Assembly (NCBI GenBank): GCA_014879655.1 | Contig: JACSRS010000093.1 | Span: 1 to 42,686 of the forward strand | Direction: 5' to 3' | Origin: Burkholderiaceae bacterium | GTDB taxonomy: Bacteria; Pseudomonadota; Gammaproteobacteria; Burkholderiales; Burkholderiaceae_C | DNA: 42,686 nt | Notes under the pieces: model-generated | Databases searched by the model: none | What the model was told of the DNA's origin: nothing | The model's input: the letters and a program-made list of their open reading frames with translations, nothing else | Position numbers and translations under genes: made by a program | Shown: positions 16,270 through 24,144 of the stretch, one piece after another | Position numbering within the stretch: the first letter of the stretch is position 1 | Layout of the letters: each line of letters starts with the position of its first letter

Positions 16270-17796
16270 TCAGGCCGATTTGCGTGTCTTGCGCTTGCCG
16301 CCGGCGGACCGGGAGGTGCCACCTTCTTCGGAGGACTTGTGAGATTCAGGTCCCGCGCCTTGCATCGCCAGCAGGAAATCCACCAGCAGCCCGACCGGAC
16401 GCCCGGTCGCACCTTTGGCAGCGCCGCCCTTCCAGGCTGTTCCGGCAATATCCAGATGGGCCCACGGGTACTTCGTCGTGAACCGCTGCAGAAACTTGGC
16501 GGCCGTCACGGAACCAGCCGCGCGCCCCCCGACGTTGGCAACGTCGGCAAAGTGCGTTTTCAGCCCCTCGGCGTAGTCATCGTCCAGCGGCATGCGCCAG
16601 CAGGGGTCCAGTGCGGACTCCCCTGCCCGGCTCAGCGTCTGGGCCAGGTCATCACTGGTCGTGAACAGCCCGCTGCGCACGGCGCCCAGCGCAATCACAC
16701 AGGCACCTGTGAGCGTGGCGATATCGACCACCGCCCTGGGCTGGAAGCGCTCGGCATAGGTGAGTGCATCACACAACACCAGCCGCCCTTCGGCGTCGGT
16801 GTTGAGAATCTCGATGGTCTGCCCGCTCATGCTGGTCACGACGTCGCCCGGCTTGATTGCCCGTCCGTCGGGCATGTTCTCGCAAGCCGGAATCAGGCCC
16901 ACCACATTGATGGCCGGCTGCAGATCGGCCAGCGCCCGGAAGACACCAAGCACGCTGGCCGCGCCGCTCATGTCGTACTTCATCTCGTCCATTTCGGCCG
17001 CGGGCTTGATGGAAATGCCACCGGTGTCAAAAGTGATGCCTTTGCCAACCAGCACCACGGGTGGTGATGCCTTGGCACCCCCGTTGTAGCGCATCTCAAT
17101 GAAACGCAGCGGCTCGTGCGAACCCTGCGCGACGGCCATGAAGGCACCCATGCCCAGTTTGGCCACCTGCCTGGGGCCGAGCACCTCGCATTGCATGTGC
17201 TTCCCACCCTTGCAGATCTCCTTGGCGGCGTCAGCCAGCATCGAAGGCGTCGCATGGTTGGCCGGACGGTTGGCCCATTCACGGGCTGTGCGAACGCCGG
17301 CTGCCAGACCGACGCCTTGGTCGAAGCGCACCTGCAGCGGCGCAACGTCCGCCACGCCAAACGTGACATGCGAAAGCCTGGACTTTTCCGGTTTCGACTT
17401 GGTGAGGGTGTAGGCGTAGGCGGCTTCGGCCGCCGCCAGCACCGCCGCGCGCAACCCTTCGCCCGCACTCGGGCCCGCGAAGATGACCGTCAGACGCTTG
17501 ACCGGTGTGGAACGGATCGCACCCAGCGCCGCTGCCACCGCTTTGCGTGTGCCGGCGGGATCGCCGTTGCCTGCACCGGCCAACACCAGTCGACCGGCAG
17601 CCACGCCCTTGGCGCGCCAACTGGTCAGCAGTTTGCCTGCAGCAACTTCCAGGTCGCCGCTGTCGATGGCCTCGCGGATCAGGCCGGACAAGCCATCGCG
17701 GCCAGGCTTGAAAGATTCGGGAACGATCACCACCAGGCAATCAGTGGCCGTCGCAGCGGCTTGTTGCAAGGTGAGCGGGACGAGTTCAAAGTTCAT
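16270..17796 (-). CDS. pepA: Leucyl aminopeptidase (cytosol aminopeptidase, M17)
   Basis: A 508-residue hexameric, two-metal aminopeptidase that removes N-terminal residues, preferring Leu; E. coli PepA also binds DNA in Xer recombination and carAB control. Metal-site motifs are GKGITFDTGG, KYDMSGAA and NTDAEGRL (about residues 331-338). The N-terminal macro-like domain is intact. The C-terminus is extended by a Ser/Lys-rich tail (KSSEEGG to KRKTRKSA) beyond the usual end. The ATG at 17796 has GGAGGA ten bases upstream. It diverges from lptF with only 22 bp between start codons, an arrangement conserved in many proteobacteria. Confidence 0.96.
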   Translation of the reverse strand: MNFELVPLTLQQAAATATDCLVVIVPESFKPGRDGLSGLIREAIDSGDLEVAAGKLLTSWRAKGVAAGRLVLAGAGNGDPAGTRKAVAAALGAIRSTPVKRLTVIFAGPSAGEGLRAAVLAAAEAAYAYTLTKSKPEKSRLSHVTFGVADVAPLQVRFDQGVGLAAGVRTAREWANRPANHATPSMLADAAKEICKGGKHMQCEVLGPRQVAKLGMGAFMAVAQGSHEPLRFIEMRYNGGAKASPPVVLVGKGITFDTGGISIKPAAEMDEMKYDMSGAASVLGVFRALADLQPAINVVGLIPACENMPDGRAIKPGDVVTSMSGQTIEILNTDAEGRLVLCDALTYAERFQPRAVVDIATLTGACVIALGAVRSGLFTTSDDLAQTLSRAGESALDPCWRMPLDDDYAEGLKTHFADVANVGGRAAGSVTAAKFLQRFTTKYPWAHLDIAGTAWKGGAAKGATGRPVGLLVDFLLAMQGAGPESHKSSEEGGTSRSAGGKRKTRKSA

Positions 17797-17818
17797 AATC
17801 GGGTTTTCCTCCGAACTG

Positions 17819-18934
17819 ATGTTATTCCATTCTTCCATCCGCAAGGAGCTGGCCCGCAGCTTCGGCGCGACGCTGGTGGTGCTGGTCACCATCGTGATGA
17901 CCATCCTGCTGATACGCACGCTGGGTCTGGCTTCGCGGGGCAGCGTCAACCCGTCCGAGGTCATGCTGGTGCTGGCGCTGACTTTGCTGGGCTATTTGTC
18001 GACACTGCTCACACTCAGTCTGTTCATCGCGATGGTTGCGACGCTGTCGCGCATGTACGCGGACAGTGAAATGGTGATCTGGTTTTCCAGCGGCAAGGGT
18101 CTGACCGGCTTTCTGCCGCCGCTGTTGCGATTTGCCTGGCCCATCCTGCTGGCCATCGCGGTGTTGTCGCTGCTTGCCTGGCCTTGGGCGAACCAGCAGG
18201 TTTTCGAATTGCGCCTGCGCTATGAGAAACGTGGCGATATCGAGCGGGTCGCGCCCGGCCAGTTCATGGAATCGGCAGACGGTACGCGGGTATTTTTCAT
18301 CGACAAGAGTTCCGCTGACGAGAAGACCGGCAGCAACGTTTTTGTTTCTTCCTTCATTGACGGCAAGTCGTCTGTGACACTGGCGCAAAGCGGGCGGATC
18401 GAATTCGTCAATGGCGATCGCTTCCTGCGTCTGGAGAAAGGGCAAAGGATGGAAGTCGATCTGAAAAAAAAGGAGGAAATTCGGGTCATCGAGTTTGAGG
18501 GCTACGGCTTGCGCATCACCCAGGACGTGATGGGCCGCAATGACCGGCCACCGGCCCGCAACAACTGGTCACTCGACCTGCTGCGCAACCGATCCAGCGA
18601 GAACGACGGCGAGCTAAGCTGGCGCATCGGGCTGGTCCTGGCGGCGGCCAATCTGGTGTTGATCGCGCTGGCGGTTTCCAACGTCAATCCCCGTGTGGGC
18701 CGCAGTGGCAACCTGATCTTTGCGCTGCTGGCATTCGTCTTCTATTACAACCTCGTCAACATGATGCAGGCCTGGATTGCGGCTGGCCGCATCGGTCCGA
18801 TAGGAGGGCTGCTGGGGCTGCACGGCGTGACCTTCGCGCTGGTGCTGTTGTGGCTGGCCCGCCGGCACGAGGGCTGGAGCTGGCGCGGCCTGCTCAGGCC
18901 CAGGGCGCCAGCCGTAGCGGATAAGGCGTCATGA
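17819..18934 (+). CDS. lptF: Lipopolysaccharide export permease LptF
   Basis: A 371-residue inner-membrane subunit of the LptB2FG transporter that extracts LPS from the inner membrane and passes it to the LptC-A-D bridge. Three N-terminal membrane helices (about residues 15-37, 50-80 and 100-122) precede a periplasmic beta-jellyroll (roughly 130-265, including RVFFIDK and VFVSSFIDGK), and three helices follow. MLFHSSIRKELARSFGATL is the family N-terminus. It overlaps lptG by ATGA. Confidence 0.95.
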   Translation: MLFHSSIRKELARSFGATLVVLVTIVMTILLIRTLGLASRGSVNPSEVMLVLALTLLGYLSTLLTLSLFIAMVATLSRMYADSEMVIWFSSGKGLTGFLPPLLRFAWPILLAIAVLSLLAWPWANQQVFELRLRYEKRGDIERVAPGQFMESADGTRVFFIDKSSADEKTGSNVFVSSFIDGKSSVTLAQSGRIEFVNGDRFLRLEKGQRMEVDLKKKEEIRVIEFEGYGLRITQDVMGRNDRPPARNNWSLDLLRNRSSENDGELSWRIGLVLAAANLVLIALAVSNVNPRVGRSGNLIFALLAFVFYYNLVNMMQAWIAAGRIGPIGGLLGLHGVTFALVLLWLARRHEGWSWRGLLRPRAPAVADKAS

Positions 18935-20037
18935 AAACCGTCCGCCGGCTGATTTACAGCGAGGTCTTCTCCGCGATTGCCTTCATCGCGCTGGCGTTTC
19001 TCGCGCTTTTCTTTTTCTTCGATCTGGTCGATGAGTTGCCCGCGGTCGGTCGGGGCGGCGTGCTGGACTACCAGTTGTCCCACGCGCTGCTGTATTCGGC
19101 CCTGCTCATCCCCAACCACCTGTACGAACTGTTGCCAATCGCGGTTCTTATCGGTTGCGTCTACGTGCTGACCCGGCTGGCGCAGAGCTCGGAGTTCACC
19201 ATCCTTCGCACCAGCGGACTCGGGCCCTGGCGGGCACTGGGCACGTTGCTGCAACTCGGGTTAATGTTTGCTGCACTGACCTTTGTGATGGGTGACTACA
19301 TCGCGCCGCCGGCCGACCGGCTGGCCCAGCTGGTCAAGGCGCGCTACCAGGGACGCATCACTGTCGGGCAGACCGGTGCCTGGCTCAAGGAGAAGCGCAC
19401 GGCAAGCACTGCGGCGGTCAACGTACGCTCGCTGCTTCCCGACGGCACCATGGGCATCGTGCGCATCTTCGAGTTTGACGACGCCGGCCACCTGGTCACG
19501 ACGCTGCAAGCCCCTTCTGCGCGCTTCGGCCCGCCGGGAAGCTGGACGCTGCTGGACGCCGAGCGCATGGACCTGGGCCAGGCCACGTCGGACGCGCCTG
19601 CGATCGCACGGGAAACGTTCGGCGAGCTGACCTGGCCGACCACGTTAACGACGGAAATGGTGGCCTCGACCCTGATCAATCCGACAAGAATGAGCACCGT
19701 CGACCTGTTCATGTACCAGCGGCACCTGAAGGAGAACCAGCAGACCGGACAGCGTTATGAAATCGCTTTCTGGCGCAAGGTGTTCTACCCCTTGAGCTGT
19801 CTGGTCATGGTGGTACTGGCCCTGCCTTTTGCCTACCTGCATTTCCGCTCCGGCGGCATCACCGCTTATGTGTTCGGCGGCGTCATGGCCGGCATCAGCT
19901 TTGTTCTGCTGAACAACGTTTTCGGCTTCATCGGCAACCTGCAGAACTGGCTGCCGTGGCTGACGGCCGCTGCGCCGAGCATCCTTTATTCGATGATTTC
20001 GCTGGCCGCTTTTGGCTGGCTGGTGCTGCGACGATGA
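18931..20037 (+). CDS. lptG: Lipopolysaccharide export permease LptG
   Basis: A 368-residue partner of LptF with the same 3-helix, jellyroll, 3-helix layout. Segments such as YLIPNHLYELLPIAVLIG-like (here IPNHLYELLPIAVLIG) and AQSSEFTILRTSGL are diagnostic of the family, as is the end helix set with RSGGITAYVFGGVMAGI. Coupled to lptF (ATGA) and to cbiX (ATGA at 20034), so the three are co-transcribed. Confidence 0.95.
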   Translation: MKTVRRLIYSEVFSAIAFIALAFLALFFFFDLVDELPAVGRGGVLDYQLSHALLYSALLIPNHLYELLPIAVLIGCVYVLTRLAQSSEFTILRTSGLGPWRALGTLLQLGLMFAALTFVMGDYIAPPADRLAQLVKARYQGRITVGQTGAWLKEKRTASTAAVNVRSLLPDGTMGIVRIFEFDDAGHLVTTLQAPSARFGPPGSWTLLDAERMDLGQATSDAPAIARETFGELTWPTTLTTEMVASTLINPTRMSTVDLFMYQRHLKENQQTGQRYEIAFWRKVFYPLSCLVMVVLALPFAYLHFRSGGITAYVFGGVMAGISFVLLNNVFGFIGNLQNWLPWLTAAAPSILYSMISLAAFGWLVLRR

Positions 20038-20429
20038 CTCCCGCCCCGACCGCACCGGATTCCCGCCGCGTGGCGACCGTGCTGTTTGGCCACGGTTCGC
20101 GCGACCCGCTCTGGCGCAAACCGATGGACGCGGTTGCCGCGCGAATTGCCGTGCTTGAACCCGACCATCCGGTCGTTTGCGCGTTTCTGGAGCTGGCTCA
20201 ACCGGATCTGGCGGAAGCGGTTGCGCAACTGATGGACGCCGGAGAGCGGCACATCCGCGTGTTGCCGCTGTTTCTGGGTGTGGGCAAGCATGCGCGCGAA
20301 GACCTTCCGCTGATCGCTGCCACCATCCGCGCGCAGCACCCCGATCTGCAGCTGGAGGTGATGCCGGCTGTTGGCGACCATGCCGCGCTGATCAATTTGC
20401 TGGCTGGCATCGCCCTTGATCGAAGCTGA
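20034..20429 (+). CDS. cbiX: Short sirohydrochlorin chelatase (CbiX-S type)
   Basis: A 131-residue single-domain type II chelatase that inserts Fe2+ or Co2+ into sirohydrochlorin, leading to siroheme or cobalamin. Metal-site histidines are H20 in LFGHGSRDP and H86 in GVGKHAREDLP. Its half length, compared with about 260 residues for duplicated chelatases, means it should act as a homodimer. It is coupled to lptG by ATGA and sits just before a cysB-type regulator; siroheme is the cofactor of sulfite reductase, so a role in sulfur assimilation is the likeliest reading. Confidence 0.9.
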   Translation: MTPAPTAPDSRRVATVLFGHGSRDPLWRKPMDAVAARIAVLEPDHPVVCAFLELAQPDLAEAVAQLMDAGERHIRVLPLFLGVGKHAREDLPLIAATIRAQHPDLQLEVMPAVGDHAALINLLAGIALDRS

Positions 20430-20501
20430 TTGGTTCTGATCTGTGCTTTCTTTAGACGGTTTCAGCATAATGAAGGCCGCCCACGCCGAAAGTCCGCCGT
20501 C

Positions 20502-21455
20502 ATGAACCTTCACCAATTCCGCTTTGTTCAGGCCGCCGCGCGTCACAACCTCAATCTGACCGAGGCGGCCAAAGCACTGCACACGTCTCAGCCGGGCGTC
20601 TCGAAGGCCATCATCGAGCTGGAGGGCGAACTTGGTATCGACATTTTTGCGCGGCACGGCAAACGCCTCAAGCGCGTGACCGAGCCCGGTCAGCAGGTGC
20701 TTGCGAGCATCGGCGTCATCATGCGGGAAATCGGCAACCTCAAGCGGATCGGCGAGCAGTACAGCGCGCAGGACAGCGGCACGCTGAGTCTGGCCACCAC
20801 CCACACCCAGGCTCGCTACGTGTTGCCGGTGCCGGTGGCGAAGCTGCGGGCCGCCTACCCCAAGGTCAACATCGCGCTGCACCAAGGCACGCCGGGTCAG
20901 GTGGCGCAGATGCTGATCGACGACGTGGCTGAGATCGGCATCGCCACCGAATCGCTGGCAGAGTACGCCGACCTGGTCACCCTGCCCTGTTACGAATGGC
21001 AGCACATGCTGGTGCTGCCGAGCGACCACCCGCTGGCCCGCCGCGAACGCCTGTCGCTGGAAGACATTGCCCACGAGCCCCTGATCACCTACCACCCGTC
21101 ATTCACCGGCCGCACCCGCATCGACCAGGCCTTTGCCCAGCGCCGCCTGACGCCGCGAATCGCGCTGGAGGCGATCGACTCGGACGTCATCACCACCTAT
21201 GTGCGCCTGGGTCTAGGCATCGGCATCGTTGCCGAAATGGCGGTGCGCGACCTCAAGTCCGGCGACAACGGCGGCGAGCTCGTCACGCGGCCGCTGGGCC
21301 ATCTGTTCGGTCAGAACGTGGCGCGGGTCGCCTTCAAACGTGGCGCCTACCTGCGCAATTTCGTCTACAAATTCGCCGAACTGCTCAGCGAACGGCTCGA
21401 CCGCCACCAGATCGACATGGCCATGACCGGCCATGTGAACGATTACGAACTGTGA
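20502..21455 (+). CDS. cysB: LysR-type regulator of sulfur assimilation, CysB family
   Basis: A 317-residue LysR-type regulator. The winged-helix domain (MNLHQFRFVQAAARHNLNLTEAAKALHTSQPGVSKAI) matches CysB/Cbl closely, including the TSQPGVSKAI recognition helix. The effector domain contains TTHTQARYVLP and TTYVRLGLGIGIVAEMA, typical of CysB, which senses N-acetylserine or O-acetylserine and activates cysteine biosynthesis. The ATG at 20502 gives the family N-terminus. Its location next to the sirohydrochlorin chelatase supports the sulfur role. The 72-bp gap before it could hold its own promoter. Confidence 0.93.
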   Translation: MNLHQFRFVQAAARHNLNLTEAAKALHTSQPGVSKAIIELEGELGIDIFARHGKRLKRVTEPGQQVLASIGVIMREIGNLKRIGEQYSAQDSGTLSLATTHTQARYVLPVPVAKLRAAYPKVNIALHQGTPGQVAQMLIDDVAEIGIATESLAEYADLVTLPCYEWQHMLVLPSDHPLARRERLSLEDIAHEPLITYHPSFTGRTRIDQAFAQRRLTPRIALEAIDSDVITTYVRLGLGIGIVAEMAVRDLKSGDNGGELVTRPLGHLFGQNVARVAFKRGAYLRNFVYKFAELLSERLDRHQIDMAMTGHVNDYEL

Positions 21456-21500
21456 TCATCGTTCGCCCCCCCTTTTGCCATTTCTCACCCTGCACACGCC

Positions 21501-22670
21501 ATGAACCCGCGCACACCGGCCCTCCAGACCAAACTGCCCAAAGTCGGCACCACCATCTTCACCGTGATGTCGGCGCTGGCCGCCGAAAAGAATGCGGTGA
21601 ATCTGGGGCAGGGCTTTCCGGATTTCCACTGCGACCCGAAGCTGGTGCAGGCGGTGACCGACGCCATGACCGCCGGCCACAACCAGTACCCGCCGATGGC
21701 AGGCATTCCCGCGCTCCGGCAGGCCATGGCTGACAAGGTACTGGCACTGCACGGCCACGCCTACGACCCGGCCACCGAGATCACCATCACCGCTGGCGCC
21801 ACACAGGCCATCCTGACAGCCATCCTCGCGGTGGTGCGCGCCGGCGACCAAGTGATCGTGCTCGAGCCCTGCTACGACAGCTATGTGCCCAATATCGAGC
21901 TGGCCGGTGGCGTGGCCGTGGCCGTGCCGCTGACGCCGGGCACGTTCCGCCCCGACTTTGACCGCATCGCAGCAGCCATCAACAGCCGCACCCGCGCGAT
22001 CATCATCAACAGCCCGCACAACCCCAGCGCGACCATCTGGTCGGATGCCGACATGCGCCGGCTCCAGGATCTGCTGGCGCCCAAAGACGTGCTGCTGATC
22101 AGCGACGAGGTGTACGAGCACATGGTCTACGCGCCCAACGAGCACCTGAGCGCTGCCCGCTACCCCGGCCTGGCGGCGCGCGCCTTCATCGTCTCCAGCT
22201 TCGGCAAGACCTATCACGTCACCGGCTGGAAAGTCGGCACGGTCTGCGCGCCGGCGCCGCTGACGGCGGAGTTTCGCAAGGTGCACCAGTTCAACGTGTT
22301 CACCGTCAACACCCCGATGCAGCATGGCCTGGCCGCTTACATGGCCGACCCGGCGCCCTGGCGCGACCTGCCGGCTTTCTACGCCGCCAAGCGCGACCTC
22401 TTTCGCACCGGCCTGGCGCAGACGCGTTTCCGGCTGCTGCCCAGCGAGGGCAGCTACTTCCAGTGCGTCGACATTTCGGGTCTGGCCGTACCCGAGCGAG
22501 ACCTGCCCGAAGCCGACTTCTGCCAATGGCTGACCCGCGAGATCGGCGTCGCGGCGATACCGCTTTCGGCGTTCTACGGCAACGGCTTCGATCAGAAGGT
22601 CATCCGCTTTTGTTACGCCAAGCGCGACGAGACCCTGAAAGCTGCACTGGAGCGGCTGGCCAGGCTTTGA
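21501..22670 (+). CDS. PLP-dependent aminotransferase, methionine aminotransferase (YbdL) type
   Basis: A 389-residue fold-type I aminotransferase. The PLP lysine is K236 in SFGKTYHVTGWK. Other family marks are LGQGFPDF at the substrate site, NQYPPMAG, GATQAILTA, NSPHNPSATIW and ISDEVYEHMVY. The YbdL subgroup transaminates methionine and aromatic amino acids; position beside cysB suits methionine metabolism. Kynurenine aminotransferase/glutamine transaminase K-like activity is an alternative. It lies 45 bp after cysB in the same direction. Confidence 0.88.
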   Translation: MNPRTPALQTKLPKVGTTIFTVMSALAAEKNAVNLGQGFPDFHCDPKLVQAVTDAMTAGHNQYPPMAGIPALRQAMADKVLALHGHAYDPATEITITAGATQAILTAILAVVRAGDQVIVLEPCYDSYVPNIELAGGVAVAVPLTPGTFRPDFDRIAAAINSRTRAIIINSPHNPSATIWSDADMRRLQDLLAPKDVLLISDEVYEHMVYAPNEHLSAARYPGLAARAFIVSSFGKTYHVTGWKVGTVCAPAPLTAEFRKVHQFNVFTVNTPMQHGLAAYMADPAPWRDLPAFYAAKRDLFRTGLAQTRFRLLPSEGSYFQCVDISGLAVPERDLPEADFCQWLTREIGVAAIPLSAFYGNGFDQKVIRFCYAKRDETLKAALERLARL

Positions 22671-22689
22671 GCAGCAATCTGGTGATGCG

Positions 22690-22750
22690 GTTTTTGTAGC
22701 TATAACTGACCATTTGACGTTGGGTTGATGCCAAAAAAGCTTCAAAATCG
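22690..22750 (+). repeat. Interspersed repeat copy C, after the aminotransferase
   Basis: Contains gtagctataactg, atttgacgttgggttgatg and gccaaaaaagcttcaaaatc in order. It preserves the right-hand part best (gccaaaaaagcttcaaaat) and lies 20 bp past the aminotransferase stop in the otherwise empty 196-bp gap before the DUF1223 gene. Confidence 0.7.
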
Positions 22751-22866
22751 GCGCCAGACCCTGTCAGGGGGCCCGCTCAACCTGTAAGGCGCGGGTGCCT
22801 GGCGCGACAGACAGGCAGCGACCCGATCCGGGCTGCGCGCCACCGGGCGCTTGAAGGAGTCCGCCC

Positions 22867-23595
22867 ATGAATCATCCCCGCGCATTTTTGCTGCTGATGG
22901 CGCTGGCCGCGCTGCCAGCCGCCCGGGCCAGCGGTATCGCCTGCTCGGCCCAATCCGGCGAGCGCCTGACGCCGGTGATCGAGCTGTACACCTCCGAAGG
23001 CTGCAGTTCCTGCCCGCCGGCCGACCGGTGGCTTTCCACCCTCAAAGGCCAACCCGTGGTGGCGCAGGCCTTCCATGTGGGCTACTGGGACTACATCGGC
23101 TGGGTTGACCGTTTTGCGACGCCGGCCCATACCGGCCGGCAGCGCGAAGTGGCAGCGCGCAACGGCCTGAGCAATATCTACACCCCGCAGGTGGTCCGAA
23201 ACGGCAAGGACTGGCGAGACTGGCGGACCCGCATCACGATTTTTGAGCCGGCGGGCGCCCGCATTTCCCTGAAACGTGTGCCTGCCGCGCCGGGGCCGGA
23301 GGGTTTCGAGGCACGGGTCGAGCCGGTCGATCCCGGTTCCAACTGGAGCGCCTACTGGACCGTCACCGAACACGAGCACGTCTCCCGCGTGCAGGCGGGC
23401 GAGAACGCCGGTGAAACGCTCAAGCACGACTTTGTGGTGCGCCAGTACGTGCCTGTCGGGCGCTACCAGGGTGCGCAGACCTTGTCTTTCGTTGCCACGC
23501 CGCCGCTGCCCGGTCATCCCCGGCAGGTGAATCTGGTGGTGACCGACAGCCAGACCGGCAAGCCCCTGCAGGCCATCAGCCTCGGCTGCAACTGA
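22867..23595 (+). CDS. DUF1223 exported thioredoxin-like protein
   Basis: A 242-residue protein with a signal peptide (MNHPRAFLLLMALAALPAARA) and the DUF1223 signature VIELYTSEGCSSCPPADRWL, where C46 and C49 form a CxxC resembling a thioredoxin-type site. The next segments, AFHVGYWDYIGWVDRFATP and NIYTPQVVRNG, are also typical. It is likely periplasmic and redox-linked, but no activity is established for the family. AAGGAGT precedes the ATG at good spacing. C26 and the last-but-one Cys might form a structural disulfide. Confidence 0.88.
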   Translation: MNHPRAFLLLMALAALPAARASGIACSAQSGERLTPVIELYTSEGCSSCPPADRWLSTLKGQPVVAQAFHVGYWDYIGWVDRFATPAHTGRQREVAARNGLSNIYTPQVVRNGKDWRDWRTRITIFEPAGARISLKRVPAAPGPEGFEARVEPVDPGSNWSAYWTVTEHEHVSRVQAGENAGETLKHDFVVRQYVPVGRYQGAQTLSFVATPPLPGHPRQVNLVVTDSQTGKPLQAISLGCN

Positions 23596-23657
23596 GCGGC
23601 CGCCTCGCAACAGGCGCGCCGATGGACAGCGACGCCAGCCCGCGCCGATAATGCGCC

Positions 23658-24104
23658 ATGGCCGAAAACCGACCCCTCTCGCAGCCCGTGACGCCCGACA
23701 TCGTGCTGGGCGACGAGGCGCCGCCCGCCGCGCCGGGAGCGGCTTTGCCTGGTCCTGGCGCCCCAGCCTTCGACCCCAGCCTGACCACCCACTATCAGGC
23801 GAAAATGAAAAAGGCGCCGGTCTGGTTCTGCTCGTTTCTGGCGAGCAACAACCGCGAGAAGCGGCGTTTTCGCGACGAGCTGGTGCAGATGAAAGGTGCC
23901 TGGCCGCTCTTGATGAAGCAGCGCAACGGCGGCACCTGGACGCCGGAAGACAAGGAGCGCCTGAAGGCGATGGTGCGCTCGGCCTCTTCGGTCAGCCCCT
24001 ACCTGTTCATCTGGGCGATTCCCGGGTCGATGGCCTTGCTGCCGTTTCTGGCCTGGTACCTGGACCGCCAGCGCAAGCGCCGCGCGGCCCGCACGCCGAT
24101 CTGA
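23658..24104 (+). CDS. Small membrane protein of unknown function
   Basis: A 148-residue protein I do not recognise with certainty. The first 40 residues are Pro/Ala-rich and disordered-looking. A basic region follows (SNNREKRRFRDEL, with GTWTPEDKERL), then one hydrophobic segment, SPYLFIWAIPGSMALLPFLAWYL, and a basic tail (DRQRKRRAARTPI). The PGS-x-LLP pattern before the basic end recalls proteins annotated as LETM1-like, but the resemblance is weak. It converges on hrpA with a 34-bp gap. Confidence 0.75.
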   Translation: MAENRPLSQPVTPDIVLGDEAPPAAPGAALPGPGAPAFDPSLTTHYQAKMKKAPVWFCSFLASNNREKRRFRDELVQMKGAWPLLMKQRNGGTWTPEDKERLKAMVRSASSVSPYLFIWAIPGSMALLPFLAWYLDRQRKRRAARTPI

Positions 24105-24114
24105 TACCTCCTGG

Positions 24115-24144
24115 CACTGACGCCGGTTTGCCTGACGGTCAGTG
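24115..24144. terminator. Inverted repeat between convergent genes, possible terminator
   Basis: CACTGAC (24115-24121) pairs with GTCAGTG (24138-24144) across 16 bases. It lies in the 3'-3' gap between the small membrane protein gene and hrpA and includes the hrpA stop codon. There is no T-run, so intrinsic termination is doubtful. Confidence 0.3.

Noticed and set aside
20405-20465. Possible eighth repeat copy around cttgatcgaagctgattgg
   Set aside because: Only the left block resembles the family; the gacgctgg and gccaaaa blocks are absent.
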